From assembly GCF_003590835.1 (NCBI RefSeq), contig NZ_QYUQ01000002.1:2976001-3040000 (forward strand): a DNA stretch of 64,000 nucleotides. Reading direction: 5' to 3'. A program made the translations under genes and the position numbers. The notes beneath the pieces were generated by a model, which did not search any database, was not told the DNA's origin, and saw nothing but the letters and a program-made list of their open reading frames with translations. Positions 52,937 to 60,754 of the stretch are shown piece by piece. How positions within the stretch are numbered: position 1 is the stretch's first letter; each line of letters starts with the position of its first letter. The stretch comes from Noviherbaspirillum sedimenti. GTDB lineage: Bacteria > Pseudomonadota > Gammaproteobacteria > Burkholderiales > Burkholderiaceae_D.

Positions 52937-54079
52937 ATGCGACTACTTCCGTTTACCCTGCCGTGTCCGCCCACTTCCCGCATGATCCTCGTCAGCCTGT
53001 TTCTGCTAGCCGCCAGCGGCGCGACAGCGCCCAACGACGCCCATGCGCTGAGCTGCGGCATCCATGAAAAAAGCGTATGCAAGGGGACGGACCAGCAGTT
53101 TGCGGGGGGATTCAACCCCGGCACCGGCTACGGCGGTTTTGGCGGCAGCGCCTGCAAGGCGCACAGGACCCCGGTGATATTTATTCACGGCAACGCCGAC
53201 GGCGCGGTCAGCTGGGATGCGCCGCCCGGCAATGTCACCGGCTATCCGACGCCGCCGCGCTCGGTGTATGCGGAAATGAAGGCGCGCGGCTACAAGGATT
53301 GCGAACTGTTTGGCGTAACGTATCTGAACGCCGAGGAACGCAAGCTTGAAAACGTCGGCAAGAATTACCACCAGCCGGCCAAGTACCGCATCATCCATGA
53401 TTTCATCCTGGCGGTGCAGGCGTATACGGGCAAGCCGCAGGTCGATATCGTGGCCCATTCGCTGGGCGTGACGCAGACGCTGGCGACCCTGCATTACTAC
53501 AAGATGCACGGTTCGGTGCGCAAGTTCGTCAATATCGCCGGCGGCCTGCGCGGCCTGGCCAGTTGCCAGTTGACCGGCTTCGCCAACCCGCAGGCGCCGA
53601 CATGCGGGTCGCAGAATCTGGCGGACAGCAATATTTTCGGTTTTTATCCGGAAGGCTTTGCCGGCCTGATCTGGGTGACCAACCGCTGGACCGGCAGCGG
53701 CAGCGACACCTCGTTGCGCGAGGCGCCCCGGCATGCGCCCGCCACCATGTTCTATACCATCGGCGCCGGCTACAAGGATGAGGTGGCTTGCGCGGCTGCG
53801 GGCGTGCGCTCCGGCTGCAACCAGACCACAAAATTCGACGCCGCGCCCAATGTGAAGGCACAAATCGACATCGGCGCCGGCGCAGATGCGGCGCAACTTG
53901 ATCTGGACTGGTCGGACAAATCGCCCTTCAACCGCATGGGCGGCGACGCCAGCAACGGCATCGGCCACTTCCGCGCCAAGGATAATGCCGGCAGCATTAT
54001 TTATCGCATGCTGCAGACGGATTGCCGCGGCCTGGCGTGTGCCTGGGATTACAACTACGGACCCAAATCCTTGTACTGA
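52937..54079 (+). CDS. phaZ7: PhaZ7-like extracellular polyhydroxybutyrate depolymerase
   Basis: 380 aa from the ATG at 52937 (a GTG one codon earlier is better spaced from GGAG). The signal peptide ends near APNDAHA. The mature part matches what I recall of Paucimonas lemoignei PhaZ7: LSCGIHEKSVCKG, TPVIFIHGNADGAVSWDAPP, VDIVAHSLGVTQTLATLHYY, VRKFVNIAGGLRGLASC. The triad is Ser175 (AHSLG), Asp281 (GAGYKDEV) and His344 (GIGHFR), numbered from this Met; the Ser-to-Asp and Ser-to-His distances (106 and 169) match PhaZ7 (106 and 170). PhaZ7 attacks native amorphous PHB. Confidence 0.9.
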   Translation: MRLLPFTLPCPPTSRMILVSLFLLAASGATAPNDAHALSCGIHEKSVCKGTDQQFAGGFNPGTGYGGFGGSACKAHRTPVIFIHGNADGAVSWDAPPGNVTGYPTPPRSVYAEMKARGYKDCELFGVTYLNAEERKLENVGKNYHQPAKYRIIHDFILAVQAYTGKPQVDIVAHSLGVTQTLATLHYYKMHGSVRKFVNIAGGLRGLASCQLTGFANPQAPTCGSQNLADSNIFGFYPEGFAGLIWVTNRWTGSGSDTSLREAPRHAPATMFYTIGAGYKDEVACAAAGVRSGCNQTTKFDAAPNVKAQIDIGAGADAAQLDLDWSDKSPFNRMGGDASNGIGHFRAKDNAGSIIYRMLQTDCRGLACAWDYNYGPKSLY

Positions 54080-54172
54080 TGCTGGGCAATTATCGGAAGT
54101 TTGTTCAAACGCAAAAACAAAAGTTTGTCATCGGAAAATAATCAGCTTCATTAATGATTTGATGACAACAAA

Positions 54173-54463
54173 ATGATCAATCTGAACCGCGCTGGCGCGC
54201 CCCTGCATGGCAGCGCGCCGATTATCCTGCAAGCCGAAGCCTATCTGGCCAGTCTGCCTGAACTCTCGGGCGGCGATCTGAAGGCCATGCTGGCTGACGG
54301 CATGGTGCTGGTCTCGGGCCTCTTATGCGGCGAGACAAATCACACGCCAACGCAGGAAAGGCACAGCAAGCTGGCGAAACTGGTGCTGGCGAAAATGCAG
54401 CGCATTACGCGCGAAAACGCCAGGCACGCCAAGCAAGACGCCTATCCCTGCTTTAGCTCCTGA
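54173..54463 (+). CDS. Small hypothetical protein
   Basis: 96 aa starting ATGATC at 54173. The product opens MINLNRAGAPLHGSAPIILQ and contains LPELSGGDLKAMLADGMVLV and a basic end (KLVLAKMQRITRENARHAKQ). No membrane segment, no known motif. Codon use resembles the neighbours. It may be soluble and helical. It follows the depolymerase gene after 93 bp on the same strand; the ribosome site is poor (purine-rich ACAACAAA). Confidence 0.55.
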   Translation: MINLNRAGAPLHGSAPIILQAEAYLASLPELSGGDLKAMLADGMVLVSGLLCGETNHTPTQERHSKLAKLVLAKMQRITRENARHAKQDAYPCFSS

Positions 54464-54477
54464 AGCTGATTTCCTGC

Positions 54478-54729
54478 TTACTTGCTCAAGCCCTCGACCA
54501 GCGCGTATCCCTTGACCAGACCGGCCTGAATCGCCGCTTCCCGGGTGGGGAAGTCGCCGTCGTCGCCGGACTTGCCGACCACTTCGCTATCGCTGCTGGG
54601 ATCCTCGCCCGGCCAGGCGATGCGCACGGCATAGTCCCAGAGTGCAGTGGAACCTTCGTGCGGCAGCGCGGTGACATAAATTTCCATGTCTTTGTACAAC
54701 TCGGTTTGCCAATCCTGTTCGCTTGCCAT
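54478..54729 (-). CDS. Small acidic hypothetical protein, second in a possible SOS-controlled unit
   Basis: 83 aa from the ATG at 54729, fixed by GGAGG five bases upstream. MASEQDWQTELYKDMEIYVT opens the product; an acidic middle (PGEDPSSDSEVVGKSGDDGD) is followed by FPTREAAIQAGLVKGYALVE. The fold could be a small alpha/beta domain of the kind found in short single-stranded-DNA or regulatory proteins, but no family is recognised. It lies 59 bp behind the small gene that follows the LexA box. Confidence 0.7.
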   Translation of the reverse strand: MASEQDWQTELYKDMEIYVTALPHEGSTALWDYAVRIAWPGEDPSSDSEVVGKSGDDGDFPTREAAIQAGLVKGYALVEGLSK

Positions 54730-54788
54730 GATCGCCTCCTTTTTCAATTCAGCATAATCCATTATGCCGGCGATGGCACGGTAATCGT

Positions 54789-55013
54789 TCAGCGGGCTTT
54801 CGACAACACGATCAGCCACCTGCGCAACAGCAGGATTTGCAAATGGCCCGGGGCGACGCCGGGGCTGCATTCGATGAGGGGATGGGCGCTGTAATAGCGG
54901 GTGCGGAAGTCGCGGCCGAGCGACATTTCGCGCCGGCCGACGCGCAGCTGGACGGATGTTGCAACGGAAGCAGGATTGAATCCGGCAGGGAGAGAAGACG
55001 TCATGTTTGCCAT
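54789..55013 (-). CDS. Small hypothetical protein directly behind a LexA box
   Basis: 74 aa from the ATG at 55013 with AAAGG eight bases upstream. The product begins MANMTSSLPAGFNPASVATS and ends in a basic hydrophobic segment (HLQILLLRRWLIVLSKAR). Four Arg-rich blocks suggest nucleic-acid or membrane contact. It has no recognised family. The start is 58 bp from a consensus LexA site on the same strand, so induction by DNA damage is likely if the frame is real. Doubt remains because of its size. Confidence 0.45.
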   Translation of the reverse strand: MANMTSSLPAGFNPASVATSVQLRVGRREMSLGRDFRTRYYSAHPLIECSPGVAPGHLQILLLRRWLIVLSKAR

Positions 55014-55070
55014 GGTGCTAGCCTTTCTTGTATATTATTGACATTGAACGCAACGCTACTCTAGCACAAC

Positions 55071-55090
55071 TACTGTATAAATAAACAGTA
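55071..55090. promoter_or_regulatory. LexA (SOS) box
   Basis: TACTGTATAAATAAACAGTA fits the CTGT-N8-ACAG consensus with the TA flanks and AT-rich centre typical of strong E. coli-type sites. It lies between the recD stop (55092) and the small gene starting at 55013, so the controlled transcript is the minus-strand unit at 54.5-55.0 kb; on the plus strand no gene starts nearby. Confidence 0.85.
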
Positions 55091-55091
55091 A

Positions 55092-57101
55092 TTATGCCGG
55101 CTGTTGTTTCTCCGCCAATTCCCCCAGCAAGACCCGCAAGCCACTCGCCCGCTGCGTCTTGCGCACCACCGCCGCCTCCAGCACTGCCACAGCCGGCGTC
55201 ACCAGCGTAAAAAATTCGCGCGCACGCGTAATGCCCGTGTAGACCAGCTCGCGCGCTACCACCTGGCCGGCTTCGTGCGGCAGGACCATCGCCACATGAC
55301 GGAATTCCGAGCCTTGCGACTTGTGCACCGTCATCGCATAGGCGGTTTCCACCGCCGCCAGGCGCGTCGCCAGCACGCTGCGCACCGCGTCGCCATTCAA
55401 AAAATACACGCGTTGCGAATCCGCCCGCGCCAGGTCCGGCAGGACGATGCCGATGTCGCCATTGAAGACGCCGACGCCATGATCATTGCGGGTCACCATC
55501 ACGGGACGGCCGGTGTACCACTCGCCGCGGCGGCGGATCAGGCCTTCTCTTTCCAGGCGCTGCTCGATTGCCTGGTTGATGCCGGCCACGCCCCATTCGC
55601 CTTCGCGCACCGCGCACAAGATGCGGAAGGTATCGAAGGCTAGCAACACCGTTTTTACCCATGCTTCATAAGCGGCGGCATCGCCCGCCGGCGGCATCTG
55701 CCGCAGCAATGCAAGGTAGGCGCGGTAACCGCCCTCGGCGCCGGCGCGGCCATCGATGGCCAGCCCTAGCAGATCGGTCTGGCGCGCAGGCTCCAGCCAA
55801 CGCAAGGCGGCATCTTCCCGAGCGCGCAGGCAGGCTGCCGCAGCGAGCGCGTCGCCATCGTTGACGGCAGTCGCCAGCGCACCGATCGGCCCGCCGAAGC
55901 GGCGGCTCTTGCGCAGCATGACGGTCTGCTGGGCCAGGGCGTCGCCGCTGGCCGCGATCGTGGCGGCAAGCGTGCCGGCAATCGCGGCGGGGGTTATTTG
56001 ACCGCTGGCCGCCAGCACATACTGCGCGCTCGCCGGCGTGTAACGGCCCGCCTGCGCATCGAAACACAGGTCGCCCAGCACGGCGCCGGCTTCCACCGAG
56101 GCGAGCTGGTCCTTGTCGCCCAGCAGGATCAGCATGGTGGTCGGCGGCAGCGCGTCGAGCAGCGCCGCCATCATTTCCAGGTGCACCATCGATGCCTCGT
56201 CGACGATCAGGACATCGACTTCGAGCGGATTGCCGGCGTGGTGGCGCAGCGCGCGCGTGTCGGGGCGCGCGCCCAGCAGGCTATGCAAGGTGCCGGCGGC
56301 CGGCAGGCGCGCCGCCAGCCCGGCCAGCGGCAGCGCCGTGCCGACCCGGGCGACCAGGCCACCCAGGGCATCGTCGATCGACTGCTTCAGGCGCGCGGCC
56401 GCCTTGCCGGTCGGCGCGGCCAGGGCGATGCGCAGGCGCTCGGGTTCTTCGGCCAGGGCAAACAGCAGGGCCAGCAGGCGCGCCACCGTGTAGGTCTTGC
56501 CGGTGCCGGGGCCGCCGGTGATGATCGAAAAGCTGCTGCGCACGGCAATCGCGCAGGCGATCTTTTGCCAGTCGGGACCATCCGCCTGCATCCCGGGCTG
56601 GCCAGCGTCGAACAGCAGGTCCAGCCACTGGCGCACCCGCGCGGCATCCACCTCGCGCAGACGCGTGGCACGGCTTGCGGCCTGGCGCGCCACCAGGGTT
56701 TCATTGCGCCAGTAGCGGCGCAGGTACAGCCGGTCGCAGTCCAGCACCAGCGGCTGGCGGTGTTCTTCTGCACCAACCACCCAGACCTGCTCGCAGGCGG
56801 CCAGGGCCGTGCACCAGGCGCCGGCGTCGGGCGGCAGCGGGCCGCTGCGGTCCAGCAAGGCATCCCACTGCTCGCGCGTCCAGCCCATCAGGGCGCAGGG
56901 GTCGGCCGCCAGTTCGTCAAGCTTCAGGCAACTGTGGCCGCGCCCTTCGAGTTCGGACAGCAGGGCGCAGGCCAGCGCCAGCGGCGCCGGCGTGGGGCCG
57001 AGGGAAGTAATGAAGCGGGCGAAGGCGGCGCCGAGCCGGCGCAGCAAGCCCGCCTCGACCAGGTTGTCGAAGCCTTCGAGCAAGGCGTTTACCTGGGTCA
57101 T
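55092..57101 (-). CDS. recD: Exodeoxyribonuclease V alpha subunit
   Basis: 669 aa from the ATG at 57101 (GGAGG upstream), overlapping recB by 4 bp. Superfamily 1 helicase motifs: Walker A ITGGPGTGKTYTVARLLALL, Walker B VDVLIVDEASMVHLEMMAAL, motif III LILLGDKDQLASVEAGAVLG, and the C-terminal AYAMTVHKSQGSEFRHVAMV and ELVYTGITRAREFF. It is the 5'-3' motor of RecBCD, the nuclease that processes double-strand ends. A TIGR-type RecD rather than the longer RecD2, judged by the N-terminal helical domain and the RecBC neighbours. Confidence 0.97.
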   Translation of the reverse strand: MTQVNALLEGFDNLVEAGLLRRLGAAFARFITSLGPTPAPLALACALLSELEGRGHSCLKLDELAADPCALMGWTREQWDALLDRSGPLPPDAGAWCTALAACEQVWVVGAEEHRQPLVLDCDRLYLRRYWRNETLVARQAASRATRLREVDAARVRQWLDLLFDAGQPGMQADGPDWQKIACAIAVRSSFSIITGGPGTGKTYTVARLLALLFALAEEPERLRIALAAPTGKAAARLKQSIDDALGGLVARVGTALPLAGLAARLPAAGTLHSLLGARPDTRALRHHAGNPLEVDVLIVDEASMVHLEMMAALLDALPPTTMLILLGDKDQLASVEAGAVLGDLCFDAQAGRYTPASAQYVLAASGQITPAAIAGTLAATIAASGDALAQQTVMLRKSRRFGGPIGALATAVNDGDALAAAACLRAREDAALRWLEPARQTDLLGLAIDGRAGAEGGYRAYLALLRQMPPAGDAAAYEAWVKTVLLAFDTFRILCAVREGEWGVAGINQAIEQRLEREGLIRRRGEWYTGRPVMVTRNDHGVGVFNGDIGIVLPDLARADSQRVYFLNGDAVRSVLATRLAAVETAYAMTVHKSQGSEFRHVAMVLPHEAGQVVARELVYTGITRAREFFTLVTPAVAVLEAAVVRKTQRASGLRVLLGELAEKQQPA

Positions 57102-60100
57102 GCGCAATCCTCCATGGCTGCCGGTGCAGGCAGCAATGCATCCAGCGCGTCCAGCAGCGCCGTGTGCGCCGGCAGGTGGTAACAGCCGTGCGTCTCGGGA
57201 TTGTCGAGGCCGCGCAGAAAATAGAAAATCGCCCCGCCCAGCTGCGTTTGCGGATCGTAGTCCGGCCCCAGCCGGCTTTGCAGCAGCCGGTGCAGCGCCA
57301 GCAGGTAGATGGCGCCTTGCACGTCGTAGCGGCAGGCGGCCATGCCGGCCATCAATGCCTGGCGGTGGTAGCCGGCGTCGTTGGGGGCCAGCGCATTGGA
57401 CTTGTAATCCATCACCCAATAGCGTCCTGCATGCTCGAACACCAGATCCTTGAAACCGCGCAGCATGCCATGCAGCTGGCGCGGCGACAGCGGCGCGCGC
57501 GCCATGCCGTCGAGCAGATATTGCTGGCACACGGCGTCGAGCGTACCGGTGTCGAGCTCGTTTGCGGGGAACCAGAATTCGGTTTCCGGCATGGCGAGCG
57601 CCAGCTCGCGCAAGGCCGCGCCCAGCGGCGGCAGCGTTGTCGCCGCAACCGCACGCAGCCAGGCCACCGCATCGTCCTGGCGGTGGCCCCATCCTGCCCG
57701 CTCGCAGCGCGCACACAGACGGGCGTCGAAGCCCGGCTCATCGACGATGGCAAAACCTTCGTTGGCCATCCATTCCAGCTGCGCGTGCAGGAATTGCCCA
57801 GGCAGCGAGCCGCGCGGGAAGCGGTGCCAGGCGGTGTCCTGGAACTTGCCGAAGGCCAGGCGGTCGTCATCCTCGGCCAGCTTGTCCGCCAGCGGCGTGG
57901 CCGGCGCCGGGGCGCTGCCGAGCTCGCGGGTGATGGAGGAATAGCTGGCGATTTTCCAGTTGCGCTCGAAACCTGCGGCGTAGGCCGCGATCTCGCTGAG
58001 CTGCGGCTGGCGGTCGCGGCGCGACAGCACGGTGTGGCCGCAATCGGCGCTGGCATCGCGTAACGTGATGCCGGCGCAATCGCCGCGCAGCTCCTGCAAT
58101 TTCACCATCAGCGCCGCGCCGTCGATCTTGGCGCCGCCCCCCAGCAGATAGCCGAAGGCACTGTCGTGGATCTTGTCCTTGAGCGACACCACGCCCAGCC
58201 ACAGGGCATGGCGCGCCCGCGTCAGGGCGACATACAGCAGGCGCAGATCTTCTTCCATGCGCGCCGCGTCCAGCGCATCGCGCGCTGCCTCGGACAGGGT
58301 GAAGTCGATGCGGCGCGCGCCGCTGTCATCGGCAAAAGCGAAAAAGCGGCGGTTCTTGCGGTCGACCGCCCTGGCGCTGACCGCGAACGGCAGGAACACC
58401 AGCGGATATTCCAGGCCCTTGGACTTGTGCACGGTGATCACCTGCACCAGTTCGGCATCGCTTTCCAGGCGCAGGATGCGCTCATCGCCGCCCTCGCCGT
58501 CATTGTCGATCTGTTCGGCCAGCCAGCGGATCAGGGCATGTTCGCCATCCAGGTTCTGGCTGGCGCCCTGCAGCAGTTCGGCCAGGTGCAACAGGTCGGT
58601 CAGGTCACGCTCGCCGCCGGTCTCGCGCAGCAGCGTGGCGGGCAGGCCGAGCTCGTGGATGAAGCGGCGCAGCATGGCCAGCACGCCCTGGCGCTGCCAG
58701 ACCGCGCGCAACGCCTTCAGTTGCTCGATGCGCGCTTCCCATGCCAGATCGTCCGCCGCCAGCTGCGCCAGTTCGTCCAGGCCAAGCCCGGCCGTACGGC
58801 TGGCGAAGGCGGCGCGCGCCAGGCCGGCGTCGAGCGGGCTGGCGACGGCGTGCAGCCACAACAGCAGATCGGCCGCCGCCGGGCTGGCGAAGACGGAATC
58901 CTTGTCGGACAGATAGACGCTGGGAACACGGCGCCGCTGCAGCGCGCGGCGCACCGCAGCGGCCTCATGACGGTCGCGCACCAGCACGGCGATATCGGCC
59001 GGCTTCAGGGCGGTGAATTCACCCGCCTGCATGAAGCCCGCCTGCGCATCATCGAGCAAGGCGACGATCTGCTCGGCGCACTGGGCGGCGAAATGCGCGC
59101 GGTAGGTTTCCGCAGTCAACTCGGCACTGGCAGAACACCAGATGGTCATGGCGGCAACCGCGCCGGCCGAATCGACCAGGCATTCCTTGCGCCCATGGGC
59201 GGCGACGGACTCGAACGGCAAGGGGTTTTCATCATTGCGGCGGAAGCGGAAGGCGCCGGCCGCATGTCCGGAATGGCCCAGCCTGCCTGGCGCGTCTGGC
59301 GCATCCGGCTCGCCTTCGGCGTGCAGAAACACGCGGTTGACCGCCTTGACCAGCGCATCGGTGGAGCGGTAATTGGTGCCGAGCAGGTAATGCCGCCCTG
59401 CCGTGGCGCGGCGGGCGTCGAGATAGCTGTGAATGTCGGCGCCGCGAAAGCCGTAGATCGCCTGCTTGGGGTCGCCGATCAAAAACAGGCCGAGCTTGTC
59501 CGGATTGTCGGCAATGCGGTAGAGGCGGTTGAAGATGCGGTATTGCTCGGGCGACGTGTCCTGGAATTCATCGATCAGCGCAACAGGATATTGGCCGGTG
59601 ATGCGGCGCACCAGCGCCTCGCCATTGCCGCCTTCCAGCGCCATGCGCAGGCGCGTGAGCATGTCGGCGAAGCCGAACTGCCTGCGGCGCTGCTTGAGCT
59701 CGCTCATGCGCTGCGAAACCCGGCAGGCGGCATGGCGCTGGATGTGGTGCGCCAGCGGCTCGATTGCAGCCAACGCCTGCTGCAGCGGCGCAATGGCGTC
59801 GAAATCTTCCGGCACGGCGGCGGAAAAATCCTTGTTGAAGGCAGCGGCGATCTTTTCAGGGAGGAGCTTTTGCCCGTGTTTGCGAAAGCCTTCCTCAGGC
59901 AAGATGGCGTTTGCATCTTCCGCCCAGGCGCGCAGGGCCGCGAAGCATTCGTCCAGCGTCGACTGCTTCATTTTCGTACCGCTCAAGCCCTTGCGGTTCT
60001 TTTCCACCCACGCGGCCATGCGCGCCAAGCGCGCGCTCCAGCCTGGCTTGAGCGCGGCCGCCAGCGCCTGCTGTTCCTCTGCCACGCGCGCGATCATCTG

Positions 60101-60754
60101 CGCCAGCGCCTCCTCGCCGGTGTCTTCGAACAGGCCGGCATGCCTGACCAGCTGGCGCATCCCGGCTTCCAGCGCTGCCAGGTTTTCCCAGCAGTCGAGC
60201 AAGGCGGCCAGGGTCTTGCCGTCCAGCGAATACACGTGCTGGCGCCAGTAGTCGCGCACCGCATCGCGGAACAGGGCTTCCTCGTTGCTGACCAGTTCCT
60301 CGTCGAACAGGCTGCCGCTGTCGAAGGCATGCTCGCGCAGCATGCGCTGGCACCAGGCATCGATGGTGAAGATGGCGCACTCGTCCATCGCCTCGGCCGC
60401 CAGCATCAGGCGGTGCGCCGCCTGCAGCCGCTCCTGCTCGTCCGGGCAGGAATCGATCAGCTCGCTGAGAAAAGTGTCATGCGCCTGCGGCGCCTGGCCG
60501 CGAAAGCAATGCGCTGCTTCCAGCAGGCGTGCGCGCACGCGGTCGGACAGCTCGCGGGTGGCGGCGCGGGTGAAGGTCATCACCAGGATTTCCGAGGGCG
60601 CCAGCGGCCGGCCATAGCCCTCTTCACCGCCATGCCCGAGCACCAGCCGCACGTACAGGGCGGCGATGGTCCAGGTCTTGCCGGTGCCGGCGCTGGCCTC
60701 GATGAGGCGCGAGCCTTTCAGCGGGAAGCGCAGCGGATCGAGTGGCTGGCTCAT
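57098..60754 (-). CDS. recB: Exodeoxyribonuclease V beta subunit
   Basis: 1218 aa from the ATG at 60754 (AGGAG upstream), overlapping recC by 4 bp. The 3'-5' helicase has SRLIEASAGTGKTWTIAALY (motif I), VALIDEFQDTSPEQYRIFNR (motif II), LFLIGDPKQAIYGFRGADIH, VITVHKSKGLEYPLVFLPFA and DLRLLYVALTRARHALWLGV. The C-terminal nuclease domain carries MRGFKDLVFEH and WVMDYKSNALAP (the DYK catalytic block). All key residues appear intact. Confidence 0.98.
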   Translation of the reverse strand: MSQPLDPLRFPLKGSRLIEASAGTGKTWTIAALYVRLVLGHGGEEGYGRPLAPSEILVMTFTRAATRELSDRVRARLLEAAHCFRGQAPQAHDTFLSELIDSCPDEQERLQAAHRLMLAAEAMDECAIFTIDAWCQRMLREHAFDSGSLFDEELVSNEEALFRDAVRDYWRQHVYSLDGKTLAALLDCWENLAALEAGMRQLVRHAGLFEDTGEEALAQMIARVAEEQQALAAALKPGWSARLARMAAWVEKNRKGLSGTKMKQSTLDECFAALRAWAEDANAILPEEGFRKHGQKLLPEKIAAAFNKDFSAAVPEDFDAIAPLQQALAAIEPLAHHIQRHAACRVSQRMSELKQRRRQFGFADMLTRLRMALEGGNGEALVRRITGQYPVALIDEFQDTSPEQYRIFNRLYRIADNPDKLGLFLIGDPKQAIYGFRGADIHSYLDARRATAGRHYLLGTNYRSTDALVKAVNRVFLHAEGEPDAPDAPGRLGHSGHAAGAFRFRRNDENPLPFESVAAHGRKECLVDSAGAVAAMTIWCSASAELTAETYRAHFAAQCAEQIVALLDDAQAGFMQAGEFTALKPADIAVLVRDRHEAAAVRRALQRRRVPSVYLSDKDSVFASPAAADLLLWLHAVASPLDAGLARAAFASRTAGLGLDELAQLAADDLAWEARIEQLKALRAVWQRQGVLAMLRRFIHELGLPATLLRETGGERDLTDLLHLAELLQGASQNLDGEHALIRWLAEQIDNDGEGGDERILRLESDAELVQVITVHKSKGLEYPLVFLPFAVSARAVDRKNRRFFAFADDSGARRIDFTLSEAARDALDAARMEEDLRLLYVALTRARHALWLGVVSLKDKIHDSAFGYLLGGGAKIDGAALMVKLQELRGDCAGITLRDASADCGHTVLSRRDRQPQLSEIAAYAAGFERNWKIASYSSITRELGSAPAPATPLADKLAEDDDRLAFGKFQDTAWHRFPRGSLPGQFLHAQLEWMANEGFAIVDEPGFDARLCARCERAGWGHRQDDAVAWLRAVAATTLPPLGAALRELALAMPETEFWFPANELDTGTLDAVCQQYLLDGMARAPLSPRQLHGMLRGFKDLVFEHAGRYWVMDYKSNALAPNDAGYHRQALMAGMAACRYDVQGAIYLLALHRLLQSRLGPDYDPQTQLGGAIFYFLRGLDNPETHGCYHLPAHTALLDALDALLPAPAAMEDCA

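Noticed and set aside
57102..57716. N-terminal extension of the recD frame to 57716
   Set aside because: Arg/Ala/Gly-rich out-of-phase reading of recB; the ATG at 57101 has a strong ribosome site and the usual 4-bp overlap.
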